This document shows, one piece after another, positions 6,925 to 15,944 of a DNA stretch of 19,273 bases. Numbering within the stretch: position 1 is the first letter of the stretch; every line of letters starts with the position of its first letter. The DNA is taken from NCBI GenBank assembly GCA_937892015.1, contig CALAUY010000156.1, positions 1 to 19,273 of the forward strand. Reading direction: 5' to 3'. Under the pieces are notes generated by a model that saw only the letters and a program-made list of their open reading frames with translations, had not been told where the DNA came from and searched no databases. The stretch is from an uncultured Bacteroidales bacterium (lineage in GTDB: Bacteria; Bacteroidota; Bacteroidia; Bacteroidales; Paludibacteraceae). Made by a program: the position numbers and the translations under genes.

Positions 6925-8181
6925 ATGTTGTGCGCAGTATTGAATATAGGGCAGATAGGGCTGCTGTTGCAAGTAGCAACAGGTGGCGGCTCAGAAGCAC
7001 CCAACGCCTATTTTTACGGCTGGGAGGTGTTGTCGTACGTGCGTTATTTGGTGGATGCGTATCTTAGGCAGTACTCGTGGCAAGTGCAGACTTCGCTGAC
7101 GCTGATTGTAGTGAGCACGCTGATGATTATCATCCTCGGGATAGTGTTTGCTCAGCAATCGATGGCTCGTAACCGTCGCGACCAACTATATGAGCGTTGC
7201 CGTGCCCGTTTTGAGCAGCCGTTCCGTGAGGTACTGGCCGGCACGGAGAAATGGCCGCACGAAGAGATAGAGTACGTGTGCAAAGTAGATACGTCGGCCC
7301 TTCAGACGTTCGACCCTGCCACGTTTGCTCGTCTGATAGCGCAGTTGCGCCTCGAGCACAGCGACCGCGTCTTCATGCCGAACATGCAGCGACTGTGCCA
7401 CATGACCGGCGTGCAGGCCTACTTGGAGCACAACATGGTGAAGGGGCATCATGTAGAGGAGACGTTGCAGACGCTCATTACGCTGCCTATTCGCATCTCC
7501 GAGGGCGCGCTGGCGGCGTACACGGGTTCGCGCAACAAACGCATCCGCGAGCTGGCACGCTCATATTTCGGGTTCTGTAGTAAGACCGAACCGTTTCATT
7601 ACGTGACGCAAGATGCCAACGAGAACTTCCAACTATGGTATCCGACAACGCTGCACCGCCTTGTGGGTTGGCATCATGCTAAAGGACATCCCGTGCCGCA
7701 GTTCCTCACACTCGCCCATCAGAGCACGAACAGCTCGCACAAAGCACTGTTCATCTCGGAGATTCCTTATTGGGGTACAGACCAAGAGAAACGTGAGGTG
7801 CGTGAGTTCTTGACCTATCCTGACCCCAAATGTCGCTCGGCGGCTATCCAAGCACTGGCCATCATCGGTGACCCCGATTCAGAGGACGAGTTGGTGGCCA
7901 ACTACTCGTCGCAGTTCCCTGAAGCTAAACGCGAGACGCTGCTCGCAGTGGCGAAGATTAACACAGGCAGACAGACAGAGTTCTTCAAGCAGGCTTACTT
8001 GCTGTCGTCATCGCAGAACACGCGCGCCGTTGCACTGTCGTGCCTCTACAACTACGGACCGGAGGGCAAGAAAGCGTTCCACGAACTGGCACATGTGGGG
8101 CTTGACGATACGCGGTTCTTTGAACAGATCGAGTCGGCCGAAGAGAAAGCTGAGGGCAAAGATGTAAAGATGAGGATTTAG
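6925..8181 (+). CDS. Membrane-anchored HEAT-repeat protein
   Basis: 418 residues from ATG 6925. An upstream in-frame TTG at 6886 lies inside the -33 promoter element and is rejected. The first 20 residues (MLCAVLNIGQIGLLLQVATG) are hydrophobic. A second, stronger TM helix lies at about 56-77, followed by a basic ARNRR segment. The remainder (about 85-400) is soluble, alpha-helical and repeat-like. The clearest HEAT-type units are near 290-325 (REFLTYPDPKCRSAAIQALA), 330-350 and 365-390, and the tail is charged. No catalytic motif is seen. It is likely a scaffold on the cytoplasmic side of the inner membrane. It is the first gene of the operon, 3 bases before the glycosyltransferase gene, so a role in assembling or regulating the synthase is a fair inference. 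The true start could be further downstream (for example GTG 7027), which would remove the first hydrophobic stretch. Confidence 0.8.
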   Translation: MLCAVLNIGQIGLLLQVATGGGSEAPNAYFYGWEVLSYVRYLVDAYLRQYSWQVQTSLTLIVVSTLMIIILGIVFAQQSMARNRRDQLYERCRARFEQPFREVLAGTEKWPHEEIEYVCKVDTSALQTFDPATFARLIAQLRLEHSDRVFMPNMQRLCHMTGVQAYLEHNMVKGHHVEETLQTLITLPIRISEGALAAYTGSRNKRIRELARSYFGFCSKTEPFHYVTQDANENFQLWYPTTLHRLVGWHHAKGHPVPQFLTLAHQSTNSSHKALFISEIPYWGTDQEKREVREFLTYPDPKCRSAAIQALAIIGDPDSEDELVANYSSQFPEAKRETLLAVAKINTGRQTEFFKQAYLLSSSQNTRAVALSCLYNYGPEGKKAFHELAHVGLDDTRFFEQIESAEEKAEGKDVKMRI

Positions 8182-8184
8182 ATT

Positions 8185-9603
8185 ATGTGGGAGAACATAT
8201 TATACATATATGGTTATCTGATTTTCTTCTACTCGTTGACGTTGATTTCGTCGTACGTGATGTTGCTTATATTGTCGTATATCCACAGCAGTAAGTACCT
8301 CAAATGGACGAACGACCATATCTGTTACGCAGTCGAGGGCAGTCCGTTCGCGCCGGGCGTGAGCGTGGTGGCACCGGCATACAACGAGGAGAAGACTATC
8401 GTTGATAACGTCACGTCGCTGCTGCAGCTCGACTATCCGAATTTCGAGGTAATCATCGTCAACGACGGCTCAAAAGATAAGACGCTGGAGTTGCTCATCG
8501 AGAACTTCGAACTGGAGGAGACGCCTTACGAGTACGTTCAGCGCATCCACTGCAAGCCCTTCAAGCGCCTGTTTCGCTCAACGAACTACGCGTATCGCCG
8601 CTTGACTGTAGTGGATAAAGTGAACGGCGGCACGAAAGCGGATGCTGAGAACGCGGGACTGAACGTCGTACGTACGCCGTACTTCATCAACACCGACGTG
8701 GACTGTATCTTGGCGCGCGATGCCATCAAGCACTGCGTGTTCCCTATCCTGCAAGACGACAGCATTATCGCCGTCAGCGGTACGATGTCGATGAGTAACG
8801 GCAGTACGTCAGAGAACGGCGTACTGATAGATATAGCACCATCGAACCGACCTATCCCACTCTTCCAAGACCTCGAATACAAACGCAGTTTCTTGGTCGG
8901 TAAGATGGGCTGGAGTCAGATCAATGCGATGAACAACGTATCCGGCGGTTATGGCCTCTTCAGCACCGAAGTGATGCTCTCGGCCGGCGGATACGACAGC
9001 GCCTCTTTTGCAGAAGATATGGACATGATTACGCGCATGATGGGATTCTGCCTCGAACAGAAACGTCCGTACCGCGTGGTGCAGATACCCCACACTTGCT
9101 GTTGGACAGAAGGACCCGACAATGTCAAGGTGCTCAAGCGTCAGCGCATACGATGGGGAAGAGGACTTATCCAGCACATGTGGAAACACCGATACATGAT
9201 ATTCAATCCTCGCTACAAACGATTAGGCATGATCACGATGCCATACACGTTGCTCTTTGAGTTTCTTGCACCGATTATCGAGGCCATCGGTCTCATTACA
9301 ATGGTGTTCCTGCTCTTCACGTACAACATCAACTGGAACACGTTCTGGATACTTTTTGCGGCCGTGTATGCGTTCTCACTTACCCTGTCGGGGTTCGTCA
9401 TTTTCTACGACTACATGGCCGGAGGCTCGTACAACAAGTCGTCCGGATACATCAAACTGCTGATTGCCGCGATGTTCGAACCGATTGTCTATCACCCGAT
9501 GATTGTGTTCTTCTCGCTGCGCGGATACTACAATTTCTTGACGAACAAGACGGCCTCGTGGGGCGTGATGGTTCGTAAGGGTACGAAGAAAAAAACCAAA
9601 TAA
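8185..9603 (+). CDS. Processive family 2 glycosyltransferase, inner membrane
   Basis: 472 residues. An N-terminal TM helix (about 6-33) is followed by a cytoplasmic GT2 (GT-A) domain (about 58-330) and three or so C-terminal TM helices (about 353-380, 386-408, 424-446). Motifs in order are VVAPAYNEEKTI, the UDP-binding VNDGSKD (D94), KADAEN (K151), the metal-binding DVD (D171, D173), the catalytic-base-type AEDMD (E277, D278) and QRIRW (320-324), the Q-x-x-R-W motif. That last motif marks processive synthases such as cellulose, hyaluronan and poly-GlcNAc synthases. The likely reaction is polymerisation of a UDP-sugar with export of the chain across the inner membrane; the sugar cannot be told. 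The TPR/beta-barrel gene starts 6 bases after its stop. There is no PilZ domain, so no direct c-di-GMP control is visible. Confidence 0.93.
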   Translation: MWENILYIYGYLIFFYSLTLISSYVMLLILSYIHSSKYLKWTNDHICYAVEGSPFAPGVSVVAPAYNEEKTIVDNVTSLLQLDYPNFEVIIVNDGSKDKTLELLIENFELEETPYEYVQRIHCKPFKRLFRSTNYAYRRLTVVDKVNGGTKADAENAGLNVVRTPYFINTDVDCILARDAIKHCVFPILQDDSIIAVSGTMSMSNGSTSENGVLIDIAPSNRPIPLFQDLEYKRSFLVGKMGWSQINAMNNVSGGYGLFSTEVMLSAGGYDSASFAEDMDMITRMMGFCLEQKRPYRVVQIPHTCCWTEGPDNVKVLKRQRIRWGRGLIQHMWKHRYMIFNPRYKRLGMITMPYTLLFEFLAPIIEAIGLITMVFLLFTYNINWNTFWILFAAVYAFSLTLSGFVIFYDYMAGGSYNKSSGYIKLLIAAMFEPIVYHPMIVFFSLRGYYNFLTNKTASWGVMVRKGTKKKTK

Positions 9604-9609
9604 GCAATC

Positions 9610-11955
9610 GTGAAGTCAAGATATATCCATATTATGTTGTTGCTGCTCGTGTCGCTGACGATGTCGGCACAGACGAGCGGCGTTCGCAAACGTACGGCTC
9701 GACATCAAGCTGAGACGGACGGGCGCACGGCTCAGCGCATGCAAGAACTCAACGAGCGGGCACACGACCGTCTAACAGCCGGTATGAGTATGTCGCCCGA
9801 CCAGTATGAAGACACCATCCGCACCCTTTTCCGTGCCGGACAATGGAGCGATGCCGAGCCTATCCTCTCTGCGGCTGAACGCGAATGGGGTGGACGCTCG
9901 AACATCAGTTGCCTTATCGGCACGTACTGGTATCACGAGGGCAATCTCGGATTGGCCAGACGCTATTTGCTACTGGCTCTTGAAGACGACGATTCGAACT
10001 CCGAAGCTCTGGAGATACTCGTCAAGCTGGAGGAGCGCGAGGGCAATTATTCCACCGCCATCGTTCATATCAACGACCTGCTCAGTTTCAGTCCGTACAA
10101 CATCCGCCTCTGGCGAAAGAAAATAGAGCTCTACCGACTGTTAGACAACGACGTGGAGGCCAATCGGTTGCTGGAACGATTGGCAGTCATCTATCCCAAC
10201 GACGAGCAGGTACGCAACGACCTCATCTATCAGAAAGAGTTAGAGTACGTCAGGCTCAGTAAGCAGGGCAACGAGAAAGAGTCGCAACAAGCCATAGAGG
10301 AGCTCATCATTCGTAATCCCAAGGACGTGCAGTACTATATCGCCTTGTCGGGCTCGCTACTCAAAGAGGGTAAGATGGACGATGCTGCGGCTGTATGTGC
10401 CCGCGGAGTCATCAACACGGGCGGCAACCGCACGCTCATCCGACGCCGTGTGGGTATTCTCGCTGACTGCGCGCGCTACCAAGAGGCCGAGCAGTATCTT
10501 GACGAGTGTATTCGCAAATACGGTTCGACCGGACTATCCGAACTGCGGGACAACCTGCATCAAGACGCGGCATACGCGGCCGATGCGGCGGATGTTTATA
10601 CCCGACACGAACGCATCTATGCCACTACCAACTCCGACGAGGCACTCGACTGGCTGGTCAGTAACTCCATGCAGCGCGGTTGGTGGGACGATGCTCGGTT
10701 TTACCTCAAAGAGCAGGAACGCAAGAACGGCACAAGTTCGCAACTGCTGGCCAAACAGTACGTTGTGGAGAAACGTTTGGGCAACGACCGTGCCGCGGCA
10801 CGCATACTCGAGGATTGGTATGCTGCCGACACGAGCGACCAAGACGTGCGCGAAATGCTGGCGGAAAAACGATTGCGCGAGGGAACGGACATGATGCAAG
10901 ACGAGATGTGGGCTGAAGCGTTGACACCGCTTCGTCAGGCTGACAGTCTCACTGCCGACTCTGATCTGCACGTTGTCCTCTGCCGACGTATTCGAACATG
11001 CGAGAGTATGTTGCCGGACACGACACTCGTCATCGACACCCTCGACCAATGGCAACACTCGGTCATCTACGAGAAAGAGAAGAACCTCGACTCGGCGTAC
11101 GCCTGCCTGATGCGTTACCGTCCCTCATTGGACGAGTACCACATGGTACAACGACATCGCTACACCCTGCAGTCGAAATTGATGAAGAATACGTTAGCGT
11201 TTGAGTATCAGTTCATTCGCCGCACGAGCACTGACGCGTGGAACAATATCGCGCATGCCACATATACGCGCACGTTCGACCACAACGCTTTCGATGCAGT
11301 CATCGGCTATACCGGCCGCGAGACATCGTATTGGACGGAGCAACTGAGCGATACGAAAGATACGACCTACACTGCTGCCGGCGGTTCAGGCGTGGAGATA
11401 GGCGGCACATATTACCACTATTTCCACTGGGGCGAAGCGAGTGTCAATGCCACATGGGCGAGCCGTTTCTTCCCGCGAGCCACCGTTAAACTGTCGGCTA
11501 CAGAGAACTTGCCATTGGAGTGGACGCTCAGCGAGCGCCTGCAATGGCGGTACATAGCCGACGATACCAAGTACCACGTCTTCTCCGCAGGCCTATCCGC
11601 CGGATGGAGCAGCGAGAACGGGTTCATTCTCACGCCCTCGCTCGACGCTTTCCTCATGCAAAGACGCGTGTACGTGAATGGCGGCATCAAGATGACTTAT
11701 CTGCCATTGGACGGCGACCGAAGCAGTGTTTACACCTCTTTTAGTGTCGGTAATGCGCCCGACCTGTCACTGATGGATAGCAACATGCCACTCACGTTCG
11801 CGAACCTCAACACGAGCCTATCCGTTGGCGGATCCTACTTGATTAACGGACATTTCGGACTATCCGCCGCGCTCGACTGGTACGTGATGGGCAACAACGA
11901 CAACACGATACGTAATTACCTCTATCTGCACGCGGGACTAACGATATACTTCTGA
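9610..11955 (+). CDS. TPR-repeat protein with C-terminal OM beta-barrel (YaiO-like)
   Basis: 781 residues from GTG 9610. This start supplies the basic n-region (KSRYIHIM) of a signal peptide with probable cleavage after SLTMSA, leaving Q21 at the N terminus. Residues about 60-500 are helical TPR-like repeats (for example the stretches near 66-95, 100-130 and 135-160, each with the small/large pattern of TPR helices). From about 527 to 781 the sequence alternates polar and hydrophobic residues with many aromatics and ends YLYLHAGLTIYF, a C-terminal aromatic signal typical of BamA-inserted outer-membrane barrels. The periplasmic TPR plus barrel layout matches PgaA, BcsC and AlgK/AlgE-type exporters, and the barrel resembles the YaiO family. 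It probably conducts or modifies the polymer made by the adjacent GT2. The exact barrel family needs a profile search. Confidence 0.85.
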   Translation: MKSRYIHIMLLLLVSLTMSAQTSGVRKRTARHQAETDGRTAQRMQELNERAHDRLTAGMSMSPDQYEDTIRTLFRAGQWSDAEPILSAAEREWGGRSNISCLIGTYWYHEGNLGLARRYLLLALEDDDSNSEALEILVKLEEREGNYSTAIVHINDLLSFSPYNIRLWRKKIELYRLLDNDVEANRLLERLAVIYPNDEQVRNDLIYQKELEYVRLSKQGNEKESQQAIEELIIRNPKDVQYYIALSGSLLKEGKMDDAAAVCARGVINTGGNRTLIRRRVGILADCARYQEAEQYLDECIRKYGSTGLSELRDNLHQDAAYAADAADVYTRHERIYATTNSDEALDWLVSNSMQRGWWDDARFYLKEQERKNGTSSQLLAKQYVVEKRLGNDRAAARILEDWYAADTSDQDVREMLAEKRLREGTDMMQDEMWAEALTPLRQADSLTADSDLHVVLCRRIRTCESMLPDTTLVIDTLDQWQHSVIYEKEKNLDSAYACLMRYRPSLDEYHMVQRHRYTLQSKLMKNTLAFEYQFIRRTSTDAWNNIAHATYTRTFDHNAFDAVIGYTGRETSYWTEQLSDTKDTTYTAAGGSGVEIGGTYYHYFHWGEASVNATWASRFFPRATVKLSATENLPLEWTLSERLQWRYIADDTKYHVFSAGLSAGWSSENGFILTPSLDAFLMQRRVYVNGGIKMTYLPLDGDRSSVYTSFSVGNAPDLSLMDSNMPLTFANLNTSLSVGGSYLINGHFGLSAALDWYVMGNNDNTIRNYLYLHAGLTIYF

Positions 11956-11956
11956 T

Positions 11957-12493
11957 ATGAAAAGACATCGACAAATATACGTTTGGTTGCTGTGCGCGCT
12001 GATGGTGCTCACAGCGGTCGGATGCCGTAAGCTGGTAGGGCCGACACGCGTGCGCGTCATCGACAATGGTCGCCACTATGTGCCTATCCTCCAGGGCGAT
12101 GTACTTCGCATGTTCTGGACTATCCACAACGATGGCCCTGAACCGCTCGTGATTGAGGAGATACAGCCGTCATGCAGCGCCATCAAGCTCATCTCGGCGT
12201 TGCCCGACGTGGTCATCAATGGCGACTCGGTGGTGCTAATCTTCGATTTCGACACCGACAAGAACACCAACTTGGCAACGCATACCATCCGCATCTTCGG
12301 CAATATCATCCCCGCAGGCGAGACGGAGATGCGTTTCGATGTGAACATCGTGCGGCCAACGGTCGATATGGCCGACTACGAAGAGCGTTACTTTAGTCGA
12401 GGCAAGCCCGACGCAGTGAGCGACGGACGCAATATCCGTATCTGCGATTACTATATCGTGCCGGCGAACGTGGACAATTTGTTAGGACTATAA
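11957..12493 (+). CDS. DUF1573-like lipoprotein
   Basis: 178 residues, ATG one base after the previous stop. The signal peptide MKRHRQIYVWLLCALMVLTA ends in lipobox AVGC with lipidated C23. The mature part has the pattern of a DUF1573/ASH-type immunoglobulin-like beta-sandwich: FWTIHNDGPEPLVIEEIQPS, then CSAIKL, then an NGDSVVLIFDFDTDKN strand and THTIRIFGNI. Here the usual CGCT motif is reduced to PSCSAIK. Such domains bind partners rather than catalyse reactions. It is probably periplasmic and membrane-anchored. Its place between the barrel exporter and the regulator suggests an accessory part of the export machinery; that is inference from position. About 40 residues after the domain are of unknown fold. 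Confidence 0.75.
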   Translation: MKRHRQIYVWLLCALMVLTAVGCRKLVGPTRVRVIDNGRHYVPILQGDVLRMFWTIHNDGPEPLVIEEIQPSCSAIKLISALPDVVINGDSVVLIFDFDTDKNTNLATHTIRIFGNIIPAGETEMRFDVNIVRPTVDMADYEERYFSRGKPDAVSDGRNIRICDYYIVPANVDNLLGL

Positions 12494-12505
12494 AAACGGA
12501 GAGAT

Positions 12506-13669
12506 ATGTTTAATGCCGAACATCTGTTATCGCTACTTTTGCTGAACATCCCCGCATACGTGTGCGCCGGATTGGCGTTGGCGCGTAAGTTGCGCGATGA
12601 GGACTATTTCTCGGCCGCGATGTTCATCACACTGATGGTGGTGCTGCTCGCCGATGCCGTGCTCATCTCACAAGTGTTCTACCCCGAGACGTGCAGCGAG
12701 ACACTGCTCCGCATCTATGCAAGCGTCACTGTGCTCATCGTGCCCGTGCTGTACTTGTTCCTCGCACCCGAAAGCGGCGAGTCGGTGTTCAACCGCACAA
12801 CAATCATTCTGTTCTTGCTAACCCTGCTCGTTTTTATGCCGGAAATGGCGTGGGAACTGGTACCGGGGTACGCCGTCACGCAGTATGTCGAGCCCCAAGA
12901 TATAATGGGTATCAGTATCTTCTACAAGGGCGAGTTCATCTACCATCTTTATTGGGCAGCTGTTGCGCTGCTCTTACAGGCGTTTACGGCGCTGCGCCAG
13001 ACTAGGAAACTGTACAAGATAGTCAAGGAGCACGGCGCGCATTATTCATGGAAAGCACGGGCCGCGTATTACTGGGACTTCAGTTGCGGCTATTTTCTCT
13101 CACTCTCGTTCCTCTTCCCCATCTCTGTACTGCAACTGCCCGAAGTACGATGGACGGTGTTCATCATCTGCGATGCGTTCATCACCATTGGTTGCCTGCT
13201 CGTGTATCTGGGCTTTGACCTCAATCCTATCGTCATACACCAAAAGAAGAACCTCTCGCTGGGGGACTTCATGCTTGAGACCGGCGATGTTGTGGACGAC
13301 ATGCGACAGATGCTCGAAGAAGATCGTATCTATCTGGAGAAAGGACTGCAATCGGACACCATCGCACAGCGACTGGATATCAGTCACTCGTATTTTCTCC
13401 GCATGATGCCCGCAATCTACGATTGCAGTTTCCCCGAATATATCAACAACGCGCGCGTGGAGTATTCAAAGAGTCTGCTCCGCGAGAACAAGTATTCGTT
13501 GGAGGTAATAGCCTCGCTCTGCGGTTATTCGAACGCCAAGTCGTATATTCGTCTCTTCAAGCGCGTCACAGGACAGACTCCTTACGAATGGTGTCACGAG
13601 GACGATTATTCGATGACCGACGACGACTTGCTCCAGAGTGTCCGAGAAGATACATTCGACGACGATTAA
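12506..13669 (+). CDS. Multi-TM membrane-bound AraC-family regulator
   Basis: 387 residues, ATG 12 bases after the lipoprotein stop. The N-terminal part (about 1-240) has roughly seven hydrophobic segments (near 6-26, 37-57, 68-88, 98-115, 145-162, 192-212, 217-237). The C-terminal 282-363 is an AraC/XylS DNA-binding domain: first helix-turn-helix TIAQRLDISHSYFLRMM, second SLEVIASLCGYSNAKSYIRL followed by FKRVTGQTPYEW, the typical family signature. The tail (364-387) is strongly acidic. The likely role is a one-component membrane sensor that binds DNA directly. Being last in the operon, it may autoregulate the promoter at 6885-6916. The signal is unknown. Stand-alone AraC regulators are normally soluble; this multi-TM arrangement is seen in some Bacteroidota proteins but is little studied. 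Confidence 0.88.
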   Translation: MFNAEHLLSLLLLNIPAYVCAGLALARKLRDEDYFSAAMFITLMVVLLADAVLISQVFYPETCSETLLRIYASVTVLIVPVLYLFLAPESGESVFNRTTIILFLLTLLVFMPEMAWELVPGYAVTQYVEPQDIMGISIFYKGEFIYHLYWAAVALLLQAFTALRQTRKLYKIVKEHGAHYSWKARAAYYWDFSCGYFLSLSFLFPISVLQLPEVRWTVFIICDAFITIGCLLVYLGFDLNPIVIHQKKNLSLGDFMLETGDVVDDMRQMLEEDRIYLEKGLQSDTIAQRLDISHSYFLRMMPAIYDCSFPEYINNARVEYSKSLLRENKYSLEVIASLCGYSNAKSYIRLFKRVTGQTPYEWCHEDDYSMTDDDLLQSVREDTFDDD

Positions 13670-13701
13670 GACGGAGTCGTCAGCTTTCAGGCACTAATAA
13701 C

Positions 13702-13741
13702 AGCCCTGCCCTCTTTCTCGGAGAGGCAGGGCTTGTCATTG
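13702..13741. terminator. Terminator between convergent operon and mutB
   Basis: A perfect 9-bp stem pairs AGCCCTGCC (13702-13710) with GGCAGGGCT (13725-13733), with extra inner pairing, followed on the plus strand by TTGTCATTGTTT. It ends the exopolysaccharide-type operon. On the minus strand the same stem is followed by a weaker T-containing run and may also stop mutB. A second small hairpin, GTCGG/CCGAC, lies at 13745-13759. Confidence 0.8.
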
Positions 13742-13797
13742 TTTGTCGGTTCTGCCGACTGCTCGACCGTGTTTGGCCAAGGACTGATGCCGTGGGA

Positions 13798-14601
13798 TTA
13801 CTCCTCCGGCATCAGTAGTTGCATCATCAGTTTAGCACTATACGCCACGGGTGTACCCGGTCCGAAGATGGCCGCTACACCGGCTTTGTAGAGGAAGTCG
13901 TAGTCCTGCGCGGGGATAACACCGCCGGCGATAATCATGATGTCGTCGCGGCCGAGTTTCTTCAGTTCGGCAATCACCTGCGGGATAAGGGTCTTATGAC
14001 CAGCGGCCAATGAGCTCACGCCGAGGATGTTCACGTCGTTCTCCACTGCCTCTTTCGCCGCCTCTTCAGGTGTCTGGAAGAGCGGACCCATATCGACATC
14101 GTAACCGCAGTCAGCGTAACCTGTAGCGCATACTTTGGCTCCACGGTCGTGACCGTCTTGGCCCATTTTGGCAATCATGATACGGGGGCGACGGCCTTCT
14201 TTCTTCTCGAAGAGGTCGGTCAGACGCTTGGCCTCCTTGAAGTCAGCGTCGTCTTTAGTTCCTGCTTTATACACGCCTGAAATAGTTCTGATAGTTGCTT
14301 TATAACGTCCGGCAACAGCCTCGCATGCATCGGAAATCTCGCCCAGTGAAGCGCGCAGACCCGCTGCTTTGACGGCCAACTCGAGCAGGTTAGCATGGCA
14401 CGGCTTGCCATCTGCCCATTCTTGGCACACGTCGGTAATCTCCTTGAGAGCAGCCTGCACTGCCGCCTCATCGCGATGAGCACGCAACTCTTTAAGACGC
14501 GCCACCTGTTCTTCGCGAACGGCCGTGTTGTCAATCTCAAGAATATCAATCGGGTCTTCATGCTCCAAGCGATACTCGTTCACCCCGACAATCTTCTGCA
14601 C
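13798..14601 (-). CDS. mutB: mutB C-terminal fragment (linker and B12-binding domain)
   Basis: The frame downstream of the shift can be started at GTG 14601, giving 267 residues. Residues about 140-267 are the Rossmann-like cobalamin domain with DGHDRG (149-154), the SLAAGHKTL segment and IIAGGVIP near the C terminus. Whether it is translated is unknown. If it is, it could act as a separate B12 subunit. Confidence 0.8.
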   Translation of the reverse strand: MQKIVGVNEYRLEHEDPIDILEIDNTAVREEQVARLKELRAHRDEAAVQAALKEITDVCQEWADGKPCHANLLELAVKAAGLRASLGEISDACEAVAGRYKATIRTISGVYKAGTKDDADFKEAKRLTDLFEKKEGRRPRIMIAKMGQDGHDRGAKVCATGYADCGYDVDMGPLFQTPEEAAKEAVENDVNILGVSSLAAGHKTLIPQVIAELKKLGRDDIMIIAGGVIPAQDYDFLYKAGVAAIFGPGTPVAYSAKLMMQLLMPEE

Positions 14602-15944
14602 GCCCGAGTCGATACGCGCTTGCGTAGAGCCGCGGCTTCTTCGATACGCATCTTAGGAATACCGGTCTCAATGGCAGCGGCCATACCACCCAGTTTCTCC
14701 ACCTCTTGGATATGTGCCCACGCTTTTTCCGCCAACTCATTGGTCAACGTCTCCACGTAATACGAACCGGCCCACGGGTCTATCTCCTTGCAAATCTTCG
14801 TCTCCTCTTGGATATATATCTGCGTGTTACGCGCGATACGAGCAGAGAAATCCGTCGGCAACGCGATTGCCTCGTCGAGCGCGTTCGTATGCAGACTCTG
14901 GGTATGTCCCAGCGCAGCACCCATCGCCTCAATACACGTACGGCCCACATTATTGAACGGGTCTTGCTCCGTGAGCGACCAACCCGATGTCTGCGAGTGC
15001 GTGCGCAGCGCGTACGATTTGGGGTTCTTGGCGCCGAACGACTTCACAATCTTCGCCCACAACATACGGCCTGCACGCAGTTTGGCAATCTCCATGAAAT
15101 GGTTCGTGCCGATGGCCCAGAAGAAACTCAGACGCGGCGCGAACGCGTCCACATCCATGCCGGCATTGACACCCGTGCGGATGTACTCTAAGCCGTCGGC
15201 AAGCGTGTACGCCAACTCGATATCAGCGGTCGCGCCGGCCTCTTGCATGTGGTATCCCGAGATAGAGATACTATTGAACTTGGGCATCTTCTGCGAGGTA
15301 AACTCGAAGATGTCGGCGATAATCTTCATCGAGAACTTCGGCGGATAGATGTACGTGTTACGTACCATGAACTCCTTGAGAATATCGTTCTGAATCGTAC
15401 CTGCCATCTCCTCCAGCGACGCACCCTGCTCCAGTCCGGCGTTGATATAGAACGCCAGAATCGGCAGTACTGCGCCGTTCATCGTCATCGAGACGGACAT
15501 CTTGTTCAAGGGGATGCCATCGAACAACACTTTCATGTCCTCTACCGAGCAGATGCTTACACCCGCTTTGCCCACGTCACCCACAACTCGCTGGTTGTCA
15601 GCGTTGTAGCCGCGGTGTGTCGGCAGGTCAAATGCCACCGACAGACCCTTCTGACCCGAGGCCAGATTTCTGCGATAGAACGCGTTCGATTCTGCCGCAG
15701 TCGAGAATCCCGCGTACTGGCGGATAGTCCAGGGACGCAACGGGTACATCGCGCTATACGGACCACGCAGAAACGGCGGGATACCCGACGCGTAGTTCAG
15801 ATGTTGCATTCCTTTCAGGTCATCACGGGTATAAACGTGCTTCACCGGAATCTGTTCCGGCGTCAACCAATCGGCATTGTTCGCCCCCGCAAACGATGAA
15901 GCGGGAACACTCTTGATATCAATTTGTTTGAAATCAGGTTTCAT
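14580..15944 (-). CDS. mutB: mutB N-terminal fragment (TIM-barrel, substrate domain)
   Basis: The open part before the frameshift: 454 residues, of which about 439 are genuine MutB and the last 15 (from [15 protein letters not shown]) are out of frame. It contains the acyl-CoA-binding barrel but no cobalamin domain. Taken alone it would be comparable in content to the catalytic chain of split archaeal-type mutases. Confidence 0.85.
   Translation of the reverse strand: MKPDFKQIDIKSVPASSFAGANNADWLTPEQIPVKHVYTRDDLKGMQHLNYASGIPPFLRGPYSAMYPLRPWTIRQYAGFSTAAESNAFYRRNLASGQKGLSVAFDLPTHRGYNADNQRVVGDVGKAGVSICSVEDMKVLFDGIPLNKMSVSMTMNGAVLPILAFYINAGLEQGASLEEMAGTIQNDILKEFMVRNTYIYPPKFSMKIIADIFEFTSQKMPKFNSISISGYHMQEAGATADIELAYTLADGLEYIRTGVNAGMDVDAFAPRLSFFWAIGTNHFMEIAKLRAGRMLWAKIVKSFGAKNPKSYALRTHSQTSGWSLTEQDPFNNVGRTCIEAMGAALGHTQSLHTNALDEAIALPTDFSARIARNTQIYIQEETKICKEIDPWAGSYYVETLTNELAEKAWAHIQEVEKLGGMAAAIETGIPKMRIEEAAALRKRVSTRACRRLSG

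Larger units (their letters stand above)
13798..15944 (-). pseudogene. mutB: Methylmalonyl-CoA mutase large subunit, frameshifted
   Basis: The adenosylcobalamin-dependent mutase interconverts succinyl-CoA and methylmalonyl-CoA. The reading frame from ATG 15944 follows MutB through codon 439 (gct, 14630-14628), including [20 protein letters not shown] and the signature [13 protein letters not shown]. It then leaves the family sequence and stops at 14580. The next frame resumes with [20 protein letters not shown] (from 14625) and runs to TAA 13798. One base is missing near 14626-14627. Restoring it gives 439 + 1 + 275 = 715 residues, the usual MutB length. The C-terminal domain has the B12 motif DGHDRG (histidine about 599 in the restored protein). 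The break lies between the TIM-barrel and B12-binding domains. No homopolymer is present, so a simple run-length sequencing error is not the obvious cause. Confidence 0.93.

Noticed and set aside
13423..13818. 131-codon plus-strand frame downstream of the regulator
   Set aside because: It overlaps the AraC domain in another frame, crosses the terminator and runs into the mutB 3' end; the translation is Arg-rich and has no family resemblance.
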